Positions 1 to 8,848 of a DNA stretch of 64,000 nucleotides are shown here, one piece after another. The DNA is taken from positions 682,001-746,000 of the forward strand of contig NZ_RBZP01000001.1 of NCBI RefSeq assembly GCF_003628505.1, written 5' to 3'. A program made the position numbers and the translations under genes. The DNA comes from Oceanobacillus halophilus. GTDB taxonomy: Bacteria; Bacillota; Bacilli; Bacillales; Amphibacillaceae. The notes under the pieces were generated by a model, which had not been told where the DNA came from, searched no databases, and saw only the letters and a list, made by a program, of their open reading frames with translations. Position 1 is the stretch's first letter; each line of letters starts with the position of its first letter.

Positions 1-115
<115 letters not shown>

Positions 116-125
116 TCACGACCTT

Positions 126-1268
126 TTATGATGTTAATCGATGAACGATTTTAGCAACCCGTTCGGCTGCTTCTCTTATATTTTCTTCCGTATTGAATAT
201 TCCAAAGCTAAATCGAATGGAATTTGTTGTACACGGATTATTTTTGCCAAACATTGCAGTTAATACATGAGATGGTTCCACACTACCAGCTGTACACGCA
301 CTACCGCTTGAAGCTGCAAGCCCATCCAAGTCAAAGTTGGTCAATAGTTGTTCAACATTGGCACCTGGAAAACTCACATTAACAATGGAAGCAATTTGTG
401 AATGGAAATCCCCGTTCACTTCAAATGTTACCCCGTTCTCCCTCAACACTTCTAAAAATAATTCTTTAAACTTTTGATACTGTTCTCGACGCTTGCTTTT
501 GTTCTCCATCGCTAGTTCTACTGCTTTTTGAAACCCAGCAATACTAACAACATTCTCCGTTCCTGGTCGACGTTTCCTTTCTTGTTCGCCACCAAACTGT
601 AATGTATTTATAGGAACTCCATCTTTTGCGTACAAAAAACCGATACCTTTTGGCCCATATATCTTATGGGATGAAACCGATAAGAGATCTACCCCTAATT
701 CATTTACGTTAATATCCAAAAGGCCATATGCTTGCACTGCATCTGTATGGAAATATGCTTGATGATTTTTTAACAGTTCCCCAATTTCTTGGATAGGTTG
801 AATAATCCCCGTTTCATTATTCACAAACATAACAGATACAAGAACGGTTTCCTTACGTAATGATTGCTGCAAATCTTCCACACGAATTAGCCCATTCTTA
901 TATACCGGCAAATAGGTTACCTCAAAACCCTGTTTTTCCAGATACTCAGCAGTATGCAAGGTGGCATGATGTTCTTGGGCAGTTGTAATGATGTGGTTTC
1001 CTTTTTTTCGATTTGCAAATGCAGTACCGATTAATGCTAAATTATCTGCTTCTGTTCCTCCACTTGTAAAGATAATTTCTTTCTCATTTGCTTGAATGCT
1101 TTTTGCCATCACTCGTCTTGCTTCATCCAATAGTTGTCTTGCCTTTCTGCCAAAAGAATGTACACTGGAAGGATTTCCAAATGTTTGCTGATAAATGGGG
1201 TACATTGCATCTATAACTTCTTGATCCATTGGTGTAGTTGCCGCATGGTCCAAATAAATAGCTTCCAT
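126..1268 (-). CDS. iscS: Cysteine desulfurase, IscS/YrvO type
   Basis: A 380-residue class V aminotransferase-fold, PLP-dependent cysteine desulfurase that takes sulfur from L-cysteine as an enzyme persulfide. Seen: the N-terminal YLDHAATTP motif, the PLP lysine in SSHKIYG (Lys202) and the persulfide cysteine in SSGSACTAG (Cys325). The loop is the short IscS/NifS kind. The ATG is preceded by AGGAAAGGAAAG. It lies between cymR and mnmA, all minus strand, as in B. subtilis (cymR-yrvO-mnmA). That context points to sulfur supply for tRNA thiolation rather than bulk Fe-S assembly, which in Bacillus is done mainly by SufS; the role assignment is inference. Confidence 0.95.
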   Translation of the reverse strand: MEAIYLDHAATTPMDQEVIDAMYPIYQQTFGNPSSVHSFGRKARQLLDEARRVMAKSIQANEKEIIFTSGGTEADNLALIGTAFANRKKGNHIITTAQEHHATLHTAEYLEKQGFEVTYLPVYKNGLIRVEDLQQSLRKETVLVSVMFVNNETGIIQPIQEIGELLKNHQAYFHTDAVQAYGLLDINVNELGVDLLSVSSHKIYGPKGIGFLYAKDGVPINTLQFGGEQERKRRPGTENVVSIAGFQKAVELAMENKSKRREQYQKFKELFLEVLRENGVTFEVNGDFHSQIASIVNVSFPGANVEQLLTNFDLDGLAASSGSACTAGSVEPSHVLTAMFGKNNPCTTNSIRFSFGIFNTEENIREAAERVAKIVHRLTS

Positions 1269-1365
1269 GATTACTTTCCTTTCCTACTTTTACGTACGTT
1301 TATTTAAATATAACTTTTTTGATAAGTATATTGCTTGTTAATCCACGATTTTTTTATTATTAGCC

Positions 1366-1785
1366 TTAAATATAGAACATATAAGCTTGCTGTTTTTTAT
1401 CGCCGTCATGGTTTCTTAAATCTTCTAATGTGGTTCGGTCCAATACTTCTTTAATCGCATCTCGAATACGTCCCCACAGTTCCTGCTGTGCAGGTGGTTC
1501 TTCTTCTATACCTTCAACAAGTGTAATGGGTCCTTCAAGTACACGTATAATATCCCCTGCTGTAATTTCCTTTGCGTCTCTTGCCAAGATATATCCACCA
1601 TACGCTCCGCGAATACTCTTAATCAACCCTGCATTTCGAAGTGGAGATGCAAGTTGTTCTAAATAATGCTCGGATAGATTATTATCTTTTGCTATTGACT
1701 TTAACGATGTTGGACCGTCCCCTTGTTTCTTTGCTAAATCAATCATTATTGTTAACCCATATCTACCTTTGGTTGAAATTTTCAT
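1366..1785 (-). CDS. cymR: Rrf2-family cysteine-metabolism repressor CymR
   Basis: A 139-residue Rrf2-family winged-helix protein. The N-terminus MKISTKGRYGLTIM and the recognition region (LSEHYLEQLASPLRNAGLIKS, roughly residues 37-58) match CymR. The protein has no cysteine, so it cannot carry the Fe-S cluster of IscR; this fits CymR, which in Bacillus senses cysteine status through complex formation with CysK. It is the master repressor of cysteine uptake and synthesis genes. RBS GAGGTG precedes the ATG. It lies upstream of iscS-mnmA with about 97 bp between them, so transcription may continue into iscS. Length agrees with B. subtilis CymR (about 138). Confidence 0.92.
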   Translation of the reverse strand: MKISTKGRYGLTIMIDLAKKQGDGPTSLKSIAKDNNLSEHYLEQLASPLRNAGLIKSIRGAYGGYILARDAKEITAGDIIRVLEGPITLVEGIEEEPPAQQELWGRIRDAIKEVLDRTTLEDLRNHDGDKKQQAYMFYI

Positions 1786-1872
1786 ACGTCACACCTCAAA
1801 TTTTTATTATAAAACAAGATTGTTTATTATACATGTTCCTTAATCTATTTACCATTTTCCTGTACACAAAAA

Positions 1873-2240
1873 GGTTATTTTCTAGAAGATTATTACCTTT
1901 GCACATAAATTGTTACATAATTATATAGATTGTTAATATCTTTAATTCAGAATAATATAGCTCTCGCTCACACATATGTTTGATTTGTGCGATCATTCGC
2001 TTCGGCAGAATACTTGCGGTTCGCGGGCACGGCCTCAGTCTCCTCGCGGAAAAACCAGAACTGCGTCTGCATCTACTAGTAACGCTCCGAAGTAGGCTTC
2101 CTCGGCGCAAGGGCCGAAGAAGCTTAATCAAGTAGTACCCCTCGCTGCTCAGGTCTCGACACGTGCTTTTCTCGCAGGACAAGGAAGACTACGTCAGCAT
2201 TAAATCGCACGAAGAAAATTAGTTTTTATTTTCGAGGTGT
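1873..2240. repeat. MITE-like intergenic repeat, copy R1 (degenerate)
   Basis: The left end GGTTATTTTCTAGAAGATT closely matches the inverted end of copy R6 (36519-36809). It is followed by a shared arm (TTGTTAATATCTTTAATTCAG, then CTCTCGCTCA) and a GC-rich core around 2020-2120. Part of that core (CTGCGTCTGC, CTAGTAACGCT, CGAAGTAGGCT) recurs in copy R7 near 48750-48790, so R1 and R7 form a core variant. I cannot find a matching right end, and no target duplication is visible. Short ORFs in this stretch have no support. Together with R2 this fills the 953-bp gap between cymR and rarA. Confidence 0.6.
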
Positions 2241-2339
2241 CTCCGTATTCTGCCCCCGCTAAGATAGATGCACAAAATGTTATAAAGATAATAACTAATG
2301 AAATCACGTTTAAGACCATTATTATTCTTAAAAACAGCA

Positions 2340-2577
2340 TATTTCTTGTTTATACAAGTAGAGCAGACACACAACGGAGGAAATACACGGAGACTCCTGT
2401 GGGAAGAAGAGCATCGGTGAGACTACAAGTGCGTTAGCACGAAAGAGGCTCACCAACTCCCCGAGGAAAGCGGAGTGTATTTCCGTAGCGGTTGTGAAGC
2501 ACTGTTCTGAATTAAATAAATTAGGAGTTACTATCGACTGTGACATTAAAAAGACACAAAAACCTTACGAAAACGCC
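2340..2577. repeat. MITE-like intergenic repeat, copy R2
   Basis: It holds the family core in the opposite orientation. GGAAATACACGGAGACTCC leads into a nested hairpin (GGTGAG...GCGTTAGC...GAGGCTCACC), then AAAGCGGAGTGTATTTCCG TAGCGG. The right end has the family arm (ACTATCGACTGTGACATT) and terminates with ACGAAAACGCC at 2577, a degenerate form of the ACGAAAAGAGCC end seen in R3. No clear left end is present, so this is either a truncated copy or the right part of a compound R1-R2 insertion. Confidence 0.6.
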
Positions 2578-2738
2578 TAAATAAAAAACAATTTAATATT
2601 ACATGATATTATAGCATGAATTGCAATCCCCTTGCATTTCAGCCGAATTGGAATTAAGCTTTATACTAAAATAGCATATAAAAAAGTGAATTCAAAAGAG
2701 GATAATTTGAAGTACCTCTTAAGTAAAGGACGATTAAA

Positions 2739-4022
2739 ATGAAACACAAACCATTAGCATATCGGATGAGACCATCCCATATTGAAGAAATTATTGGACA
2801 AGAACATCTTGTAGGAGAGGGAAAAATATTAAGTCGAATGGTAAAAGCTGAACAATTGTCTTCAATGATATTGTATGGACCTCCAGGTACTGGAAAGACT
2901 TCCATGGCATCAGCTTTAGCAAAAAGCTTAGGATTACCGGTCAAATTACTAAATGCAGTTACTGATAAGAAAAAAGACATGGAAATAGTAGTAGAAGAAG
3001 CAAAAATGCGTGGAAACATCGTATTAATTCTGGATGAAGTACATCGACTAGATAAAGCAAAGCAAGATTTTCTTCTACCTCATCTTGAAAGTAATCTAGT
3101 AACATTAATTGGTTGTACAACCAGTAATCCTTTTCATGCGATTAACCCTGCAATAAGAAGCAGATGCCATTTATTTGAATTGCATTCCTTAACATCAGAA
3201 AATATAAGAACCGCTCTATTACGTTCTATCCAAGATGAGACCAAAGGTTTTGGCACGAAAAATATTCAAGTTACGGATGAGGCATTAGAACACTTTGCCC
3301 TTTCCTCAGGTGGTGATATGCGATCAGCGTTAAATGGATTGGAGTTGGCTGTATCTTCCACTCCACCAGATCAAATGAATCAAATTGCCATTACTCTGGA
3401 AATTGCTGAAGAGTGTATGCAGAAAAAAAGTTTCTCACACGATAAAGGTGGTGATGCACACTACGATGTCATCTCCGCTTTCCAGAAATCTATTCGCGGT
3501 AGCGACGTAGATGCTGCGTTACATTATTTAGGTAGATTAATTGAAGCTGGAGATTTAGATAGCATTGCTCGAAGAATGATTGTTACAGCCTATGAAGATA
3601 TTGGATTAGCAAATCCCCAAGCAGGCCCAAGAGCTATATCAGCCGTCCAAGCAGCTGAACGTTTAGGGTTTCCCGAAGCACGTATACCACTTAGTGTAGC
3701 TATTATTGAGCTTTGCTTATCCCCTAAATCGAACACTGCTTATCAAGCATTGGATCAAGCATTAGCTGACATACGTAGTGGTAAGAGCGGAGACATTCCC
3801 GCACATCTAAAAGACGCACACTATTATGGTGCTAATAAATTAGGCCGTGGAATAGATTATGCATATCCACATGACTATGAAAACGGATGGGTAAGTCAAC
3901 AATATTTACCTGACTCTATAAAAAATAAACACTATTACAAACCTAAAGAATCTGGTAAATTCGAGAAAGCGTTGAAGCAAGTCTATGATAAAATAAATCA
4001 AGATAAAAGAAAAAAGGTATAA
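2739..4022 (+). CDS. rarA: Replication-associated recombination protein A (RarA/MgsA, YrvN)
   Basis: A 427-residue AAA+ ATPase of the RarA/WRNIP1 family that acts at stalled or gapped replication forks with SSB. Seen: Walker A GPPGTGKTS (Gly47-Ser55), Walker B LILDEVHR, sensor CTTSNPFHAINPAIRSRC, and the family C-terminus (YEDIGLANPQAG, YPHDYENGWVSQQYLP). Length is normal for Firmicutes RarA. RBS AAAGGA lies about 8 bp before the ATG. It diverges from the cymR-iscS-mnmA operon, with repeats R1/R2 filling the space between. Downstream there is a 185-bp gap before the next plus-strand gene; an imperfect stem around 4066-4090 lacks a clear T-tract. Confidence 0.94.
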   Translation: MKHKPLAYRMRPSHIEEIIGQEHLVGEGKILSRMVKAEQLSSMILYGPPGTGKTSMASALAKSLGLPVKLLNAVTDKKKDMEIVVEEAKMRGNIVLILDEVHRLDKAKQDFLLPHLESNLVTLIGCTTSNPFHAINPAIRSRCHLFELHSLTSENIRTALLRSIQDETKGFGTKNIQVTDEALEHFALSSGGDMRSALNGLELAVSSTPPDQMNQIAITLEIAEECMQKKSFSHDKGGDAHYDVISAFQKSIRGSDVDAALHYLGRLIEAGDLDSIARRMIVTAYEDIGLANPQAGPRAISAVQAAERLGFPEARIPLSVAIIELCLSPKSNTAYQALDQALADIRSGKSGDIPAHLKDAHYYGANKLGRGIDYAYPHDYENGWVSQQYLPDSIKNKHYYKPKESGKFEKALKQVYDKINQDKRKKV

Positions 4023-4206
4023 TTCCTGTTTCTAGCGGTAACAATAATTAAAAAGTAACACAAAATCATCCAAGGGAATCTATTTCCCAAGATGAAATAC
4101 AACAACACAGATAGATATACTACTAAACTTATCTAATTCTAATAGCAAAAGCTAACTATCTGTATAAATCTATTGTTTACTTGCTAGGAAAAGGAGTTGA
4201 ACGTAA

Positions 4207-4896
4207 ATGGCAAAAGTAAGACAAGATGCTTGGTCACATGAAGATGATTTATTGTTAGCAGAAACAGTATTACGCCACATTAGAGAAGGCAGCACACAGC
4301 TGAATGCATTTGAGGAAGTTGGAGACAAATTAAATCGTACATCTGCTGCCTGCGGATTTCGCTGGAATGCAGAAGTAAGACAAAAATATGACAGTGCTAT
4401 TGATCTTGCGAAAAGACAACGAAAAGAAAAGAAACGTGCTATGGCTAAGAAATCCGGGCAACTACGTAAGCCTGTTATTGCAATGCCAGCTACTTTTGAG
4501 GAGTTCTCTGAGGAACTATCACAGAGTGAGGAACCATCTTCTATAAGTAAGCAAATGATGGAACAAGAAGCACCAACAATTACTTTGGATATGGTTATTC
4601 AATTTATGAAAGAATTAAAGAAAGACTACTATGCTTCTAATCAATCAAAAGCATCCATGGAACAATTGCAAAAAGAGAATAGCATGTTAACAGAACAAGT
4701 AACAAAACTTGAAAAACAATTAGAACAAACCGAAAATGAAATGAACACTATTAAAGAAGATTACCAAGCATTTATTCAAATCATGGAAAGAGCTAGAAAA
4801 ATGACTGTTCTAGATGATCAAGGAGCAATTAAATCTCCAACATTCAGAATGGACAAAAACGGAAACCTGGAGCAAGTTGCGCAAGGTTCTAATTAA
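4207..4896 (+). CDS. RsfA-family (Myb/SANT-like) transcriptional regulator
   Basis: A 229-residue protein whose N-terminus (residues about 4-60, with WSHEDDLLLAETVLRHIREG and ACGFRWNAEVRQ) is the Myb/SANT-like DNA-binding domain of the RsfA/YlbO family. A basic stretch follows (RQRKEKKRAMAKK, about 70-85), then an acidic linker. Residues about 135-195 are strongly heptad-like (LQKENSMLTEQVTKLEKQLEQ), predicting a dimerizing coiled coil. B. subtilis RsfA is a prespore-specific regulator under sigma-F, and YlbO is a paralogue; which of the two this matches cannot be decided here. The start has RBS AAAGGAG. In B. subtilis the equivalent position downstream of aspS holds tcdA/yrvM, so the location differs. 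Confidence 0.8.
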   Translation: MAKVRQDAWSHEDDLLLAETVLRHIREGSTQLNAFEEVGDKLNRTSAACGFRWNAEVRQKYDSAIDLAKRQRKEKKRAMAKKSGQLRKPVIAMPATFEEFSEELSQSEEPSSISKQMMEQEAPTITLDMVIQFMKELKKDYYASNQSKASMEQLQKENSMLTEQVTKLEKQLEQTENEMNTIKEDYQAFIQIMERARKMTVLDDQGAIKSPTFRMDKNGNLEQVAQGSN

Positions 4897-4897
4897 T

Positions 4898-4935
4898 AAA
4901 AAACACTAACTCCTAATTAGGAGTTAGTGTTTTTT
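4898..4935. terminator. Bidirectional rho-independent terminator
   Basis: The palindrome CACTAACTCCTAATTAGGAG continues to TTAGTG and is flanked by A5+ and T6 tracts on both sides. It can end the RsfA-type gene on plus and the 6S RNA on minus. Confidence 0.88.
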
Positions 4936-4944
4936 CTGATTATG

Positions 4945-5150
4945 TAAGGTGTTACTTAATCCCGATAATGCCGTTTATTTTATGTTTTGATCCCGCTATT
5001 GGCAGGTGGGTACCCTGTTTTATGTTTATTATGCTTCCGCATCTGTGTGCGGCATGCATGCACCATAAAAACCCGCAGTTCCCATTTATATAGGTGTTCG
5101 GTCAAAATACCGTAAATAAACGAACATATCAGGATTAAGTTTCTTCTTGT
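4945..5150 (-). ncRNA. ssrS: 6S RNA (SsrS/BsrA type)
   Basis: Read on minus, the region starts with ACTTAATCCTGATA and ends with TATCGGGATTAAGT, which pair to form the long closing stem of 6S RNA. Between them are signatures I recognise from Gram-positive 6S RNAs: TTCGGTCAAA-like sequence in the 5' bulge side, and ACAGGGTACCCACCTG plus GCGGGATCAAAACAT on the 3' side of the central bubble. The span is about 200 nt, the expected length. 6S RNA mimics an open promoter and binds the housekeeping sigma-A RNA polymerase. It lies just downstream of aspS, as B. subtilis bsrA does. It has its own promoter at 5157-5185 and a terminator at 4898-4935. Exact ends are estimates. Confidence 0.9.
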
Positions 5151-5156
5151 AAATTT

Positions 5157-5185
5157 ATTTTAACATAGCACTATTATTTTTGCAA
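5157..5185 (-). promoter_or_regulatory. Sigma-A-type promoter for 6S RNA
   Basis: On minus: -35 TTGCAA (5180-5185), 17-bp spacer, -10 TAAAAT (5157-5162). Predicted start is about 5150, just before the closing stem of the 6S RNA. Confidence 0.7.
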
Positions 5186-5235
5186 TATTCACTATTATGA
5201 AAAATCAGTTACACATATTACAATTTAGTAACAAC

Positions 5236-7005
5236 TCACTGGTCCTTTGAATCTAGGCGAATACCTAATTCATTTAACTGTGCATTACTTACAGCACTTG
5301 GAGCTGCAGTTAATAAATCAGACGCAGAAGCGGTCTTTGGAAATAGAATAGTATCACGAAGATTGCTTCTTCCTGCTAGTAACATAATGATACGGTCTAA
5401 CCCGAGTGCAACTCCGCCATGTGGTGGTGCACCATATTCTAATGCTTCAAGTAAGAAACCAAATTGTTCTTCTGCTTCTTCTTGGGTAAATCCTAATACC
5501 TTAAACATCTTATTTTGCATTTCCTTTTGATATATACGAATTGAACCACCACCAAGTTCATAGCCATTTAATACTAAGTCATAAGCATTTGCTCGAACAC
5601 TTGCTGGGTCACTATCTAATTTGTCATAATCTTCTTCTACTGGTGATGTAAACGGATGATGAGCAGCAAAGAACCTTCCCTGTTCTTCATCATACTCTAA
5701 CAACGGCCAATCTGTTACCCATAGGAAATTAAATTTAGATTCATCGATAAGATCTAAATCTTTTCCTAGTTTCAAACGAAGTGCGCCTAAGCTATCATAT
5801 ACAATTGAATTTTTATCAGCTACAAATAATAATAAATCACCATCTTTTGCTTCAGCTTTCTTAACAATTCCTTCCTTTTCTTCTTCTGTTAAGAACTTAG
5901 CAATCGGCCCTTTTAGTTCATTATCTTCTAATTTTAACCAAGCCAAACCTTTAGCTCCATACACCTTTACAAAGTCTGTTAATTTATCAATATCTTTTCT
6001 AGAGAAATTACCAGCTTCTCCTTTTACATTTAGTAATGCTACTTTCCCTCCATTATCAATTGCACTCTGGAATACTTTGAAAGTAGACGCTGCAACAACG
6101 TCAGAAACATGAACCAATTCTAATCCGAATCTTGTATCTGGCTTATCAGATCCAAAACGGTCCATTGCTTCCTGATATGGCATTCTTACAAGTGGTAACT
6201 CAATATCGATATCTTTCACTTCTTTTACCACTTTCTGCATCATACGCTCCGTCATTTCCATAATTTCATCACTTGTCATGAAAGAAGTTTCTATATCTAC
6301 CTGTGTAAACTCAGGTTGTCTATCAGCTCTTAAATCCTCATCACGGAAGCAACGAGCAATTTGATAGTATTTTTCAAATCCACTCATCATGATCAGTTGT
6401 TTAAACAATTGAGGTGATTGAGGCAATGCATAAAACTCTCCTGGGTGCACTCTACTTGGAACAAGATAATCCCGGGCACCCTCTGGTGTACTTTTCGTTA
6501 GAATTGGAGTTTCCATTTCCAAAAATCCATCATCATTTAAGAAATTACGAATTGCTTGAGTGGTTTGATGGCGCAACTTAAATGTTTCTTGCAGCGCACT
6601 TCTCCTTAAGTCTATATAGCGATATTTCAAACGTAAATCCTCAGCAACATCTGTTTCATCCTGTATTGCAAATGGTGGTGTTTTAGATTTATTTAATATA
6701 GTAATTTCATTTGCAATAACTTCTATTTTTCCAGTCTTCATTGCGGGATTATATGTGGATTCCTCTCTACCAACTACTTGTCCATTAATTTCAACAACAT
6801 ATTCTGACCTAATCTTCTCAGCAGTCTCCAATGCTTCTTGGGAGAAATCTGGATTAAATACAACTTGCACAAGTCCAGATTTATCACGTAAATCAATAAA
6901 AATTAAGCCACCTAAGTCACGGCGTTTTTGGACCCATCCTTTTAGAAGGACATTCTGATCAATATTTTCTTCTGTTAACGTACCATCTAGCAAACGATTA
7001 CTCAT
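5236..7005 (-). CDS. aspS: Aspartyl-tRNA synthetase
   Basis: A 589-residue class IIb synthetase charging tRNA-Asp. Order: N-terminal OB-fold anticodon-binding domain (about 1-110, [21 protein letters not shown]), catalytic core with motif 2 [20 protein letters not shown], the bacterial GAD insertion domain (about 280-420), and motif 3 [10 protein letters not shown]-like ([13 protein letters not shown]) near the C-terminus. Length matches bacterial AspRS (about 590). Its ATG overlaps the end of hisS by 8 bp, so translation is coupled and the gene is transcribed from the hisS T-box promoter. 6S RNA follows about 90 bp downstream with its own promoter. Confidence 0.97.
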   Translation of the reverse strand: MSNRLLDGTLTEENIDQNVLLKGWVQKRRDLGGLIFIDLRDKSGLVQVVFNPDFSQEALETAEKIRSEYVVEINGQVVGREESTYNPAMKTGKIEVIANEITILNKSKTPPFAIQDETDVAEDLRLKYRYIDLRRSALQETFKLRHQTTQAIRNFLNDDGFLEMETPILTKSTPEGARDYLVPSRVHPGEFYALPQSPQLFKQLIMMSGFEKYYQIARCFRDEDLRADRQPEFTQVDIETSFMTSDEIMEMTERMMQKVVKEVKDIDIELPLVRMPYQEAMDRFGSDKPDTRFGLELVHVSDVVAASTFKVFQSAIDNGGKVALLNVKGEAGNFSRKDIDKLTDFVKVYGAKGLAWLKLEDNELKGPIAKFLTEEEKEGIVKKAEAKDGDLLLFVADKNSIVYDSLGALRLKLGKDLDLIDESKFNFLWVTDWPLLEYDEEQGRFFAAHHPFTSPVEEDYDKLDSDPASVRANAYDLVLNGYELGGGSIRIYQKEMQNKMFKVLGFTQEEAEEQFGFLLEALEYGAPPHGGVALGLDRIIMLLAGRSNLRDTILFPKTASASDLLTAAPSAVSNAQLNELGIRLDSKDQ

Positions 7006-8287
7006 TATTCTTACCCTCCTGAAGTTTTTCCTTTACCATTTCCGTTAAATTATCTATTGGAACCTCTATTTGTTCACCTGTTTCCATTGATTTAAGATTT
7101 ACTACTCTATTTTCAAGTTCATTTTCCCCTAATATCAAAACATATTTAGCTTGATAACGATCAGCAGATTTAAACTGTCCCTTCATTTTCCTATTTTGAT
7201 AATCTTTATCTACTTGAATTCCATTAACTCGTAAATCGTGAATTAATGAAACAGCTTCAGTAATTGCATCATCACCTACAGCAACAAAATAACAATCTAA
7301 TTTCTCATCAGTTGGAACTGATATTTTCTCAGCATCAAGAGCCATTAATAAACGTTCCAGACCCATACCAAAACCGATCCCAGGAGTATTTGGTCCACCT
7401 AGCTCCTCAATTAAACCGTTATATCTACCACCACCAGCAAGTGTAGTGATGGCGCCAAAACCATCTGCGTCACTCATTATTTCAAATGCAGTATGATTAT
7501 AATAGTCTAGTCCGCGAACCAAATTAGGATCTACAACAAAGTCAATCCCCATTTTGGTTAAGTAGTTTTTCACTTGTTCAAAGTAATTTCGAGATTCTTC
7601 ATTAAGATATTCTAAGATGGATGGTGCAGTCTTCATTGCTGGGTGCTCTCTATCTTTTTTACAATCCAATACTCGAAGCGGATTTTGATTTAGTCGTACT
7701 TGACAGTCAGCACAAAGTTCTTCCTTATGTGGTGCAAAATGTTCAATTAAAGCATTTCGATGATTGGTTCTGCTTTCTTTATCACCGAGTGAATTAATAA
7801 CAAGTTTTAAAGATTTTAATCCAAGTTCCTTATATACCGTTATTGCTAAGTCAATAACCTCGGCATCTACAGCTGGATCATCACTCCCCAGCACTTCCAC
7901 ACCAAATTGATTTAATTGACGCATTCTTCCTTTTTGTGGTCTTTCATATCGAAACATTTGTGCAAAATAGTATAATTTCACTGGCTGGTTTGCTTCGCCA
8001 TACAATTTATTCTCTACAAATGCACGGGATACAGATGCAGTTCCCTCGGGTCTTAGAGTTAAACTTCTTCCACCTCTGTCTTCAAAAGTGTACATTTCCT
8101 TTTGTACAATATCGGTCGAATCCCCTACTCCTCTAGAAAAAACTTCTGTGTGTTCAAATAAAGGTGTTCTAATCTCTTCAAAGTTATATCTATTACATAT
8201 GTCTTTTATTTTACTTTCAACATATTGCCATTTCTTTGCATCCTTCGGCAAAATATCGACTGTTCCTCTTGGGGCCTTCATACTCAT
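6998..8287 (-). CDS. hisS: Histidyl-tRNA synthetase
   Basis: A 429-residue class II synthetase charging tRNA-His. Seen: N-terminal [10 protein letters not shown], motif 2 region [20 protein letters not shown], the histidine-specific motifs [14 protein letters not shown] and GGGRYNGL, motif 3 [15 protein letters not shown], and a C-terminal anticodon-binding domain (about 330-425). The first ATG is preceded by GGAGGT at an 8-bp spacing; a second ATG two codons on is possible. It is the first gene of hisS-aspS, 240-plus bp downstream of a T-box leader. A repeat remnant occupies part of the leader between T-box terminator and start codon. Confidence 0.97.
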   Translation of the reverse strand: MSMKAPRGTVDILPKDAKKWQYVESKIKDICNRYNFEEIRTPLFEHTEVFSRGVGDSTDIVQKEMYTFEDRGGRSLTLRPEGTASVSRAFVENKLYGEANQPVKLYYFAQMFRYERPQKGRMRQLNQFGVEVLGSDDPAVDAEVIDLAITVYKELGLKSLKLVINSLGDKESRTNHRNALIEHFAPHKEELCADCQVRLNQNPLRVLDCKKDREHPAMKTAPSILEYLNEESRNYFEQVKNYLTKMGIDFVVDPNLVRGLDYYNHTAFEIMSDADGFGAITTLAGGGRYNGLIEELGGPNTPGIGFGMGLERLLMALDAEKISVPTDEKLDCYFVAVGDDAITEAVSLIHDLRVNGIQVDKDYQNRKMKGQFKSADRYQAKYVLILGENELENRVVNLKSMETGEQIEVPIDNLTEMVKEKLQEGKNNE

Positions 8288-8450
8288 TACTTTCTACCTC
8301 CATTAATTGTAAATAATTATGTATATTAATAAAACTCACATTCGCTCAGTCATTTTAACAAATGTAGTTTTCCTTTTTACGCAAAACTTTAAAATCTGAC
8401 ACTTTTTGCATGGACTGTTGCGTTTAATGTATAGACTGCTGATAAGTTTA

Positions 8451-8519
8451 ATTAAATATATTCAAAGTTTCTATCAAGTACGAATTAAAACTTAAAGCAA
8501 CATTTTTTATATAAAAGCC
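8451..8519. repeat. MITE remnant in the hisS leader
   Basis: TTTCTATCAAGTACG followed by CTTAAAGCAACATTTTTTAT and ending in AAAGCC matches the right arm and end of the R3/R6-type repeats. Just upstream, GTATAGACTGCTGATAAGTT (about 8429-8448) resembles the opposite arm, so this looks like a copy whose GC-rich core was deleted. It lies between the T-box terminator and the hisS start codon. No target duplication is visible. Confidence 0.5.
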
Positions 8520-8541
8520 TAAACTTCCATTGCATACAAAA

Positions 8542-8577
8542 AACTCTCGTCCCCTTATAAATAAAGGGACGAGAGTT
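8542..8577 (-). terminator. T-box intrinsic terminator of hisS-aspS
   Basis: AACTCTCGTCCC pairs with GGGACGAGAGTT across a short A/T-rich loop, followed on minus by T6. It is the terminator alternative to the antiterminator formed with the T-box sequence at 8579-8594. Confidence 0.88.
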
Positions 8578-8812
8578 ACCCGCGTTGCCACCCTAGTTAA
8601 TGCAAACATGCATTCGCTCTTCACAGTTAACGCCTGCAAGACGTTTGTATCTACTTGATTTTCAATACAAAACCTCAGGAATGTCTTTCATCAGTTCGTC
8701 CTGTAAAAATGCTTTCAGCCACGACATTTTCTCTCTTTCCAAGCGGTTACTGATTACTTCTTCCATCATAGGTAAATCGTTTATATTAGTCCATCATTTT
8801 TCTAACTTGAAT
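8542..8812 (-). promoter_or_regulatory. T-box riboswitch controlling hisS-aspS
   Basis: The minus-strand leader contains the T-box signature AGGGTGGCAACGCGGG (8579-8594) just before an intrinsic terminator (8542-8577), and a Stem I-like region from about 8800 to 8670. Aligned with the valS leader by its GAA-N-specifier pattern, the specifier triplet reads GAC (8683-8685), an aspartate codon. The next bases make CAU (8681-8683), a histidine codon overlapping by one base. Uncharged tRNA binding should stabilise the antiterminator and allow hisS-aspS transcription. Specifier assignment is inference from pattern alignment; the T-box itself is clear. Confidence 0.9.
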
Positions 8813-8819
8813 GAATATA

Positions 8820-8848
8820 ATATTAATCTCTACGACAGATTATGTCAA
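8820..8848 (-). promoter_or_regulatory. Sigma-A promoter of the hisS-aspS T-box transcript
   Basis: On minus: a perfect -35 TTGACA (8843-8848), 17-bp spacer and -10 TAATAT (8820-8825). The -35 hexamer contains the TGA stop codon of the upstream small ORF. Confidence 0.8.

Noticed and set aside
1913-2546. Short ORFs on both strands inside the R1/R2 repeats
   Set aside because: They lie wholly in non-coding repeat sequence with inverted arms, have no RBS and no recognisable protein features.
2739-4022. rarA considered as ruvB or dnaX paralogue
   Set aside because: The N-terminal RPSHIEEIIGQEHLVGEG and C-terminal YPHDYENG-type signatures are RarA-specific, and a true ruvB is present at 25006-26007.
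4066-4092. Hairpin after rarA as terminator
   Set aside because: The stem is imperfect and no T-tract follows.
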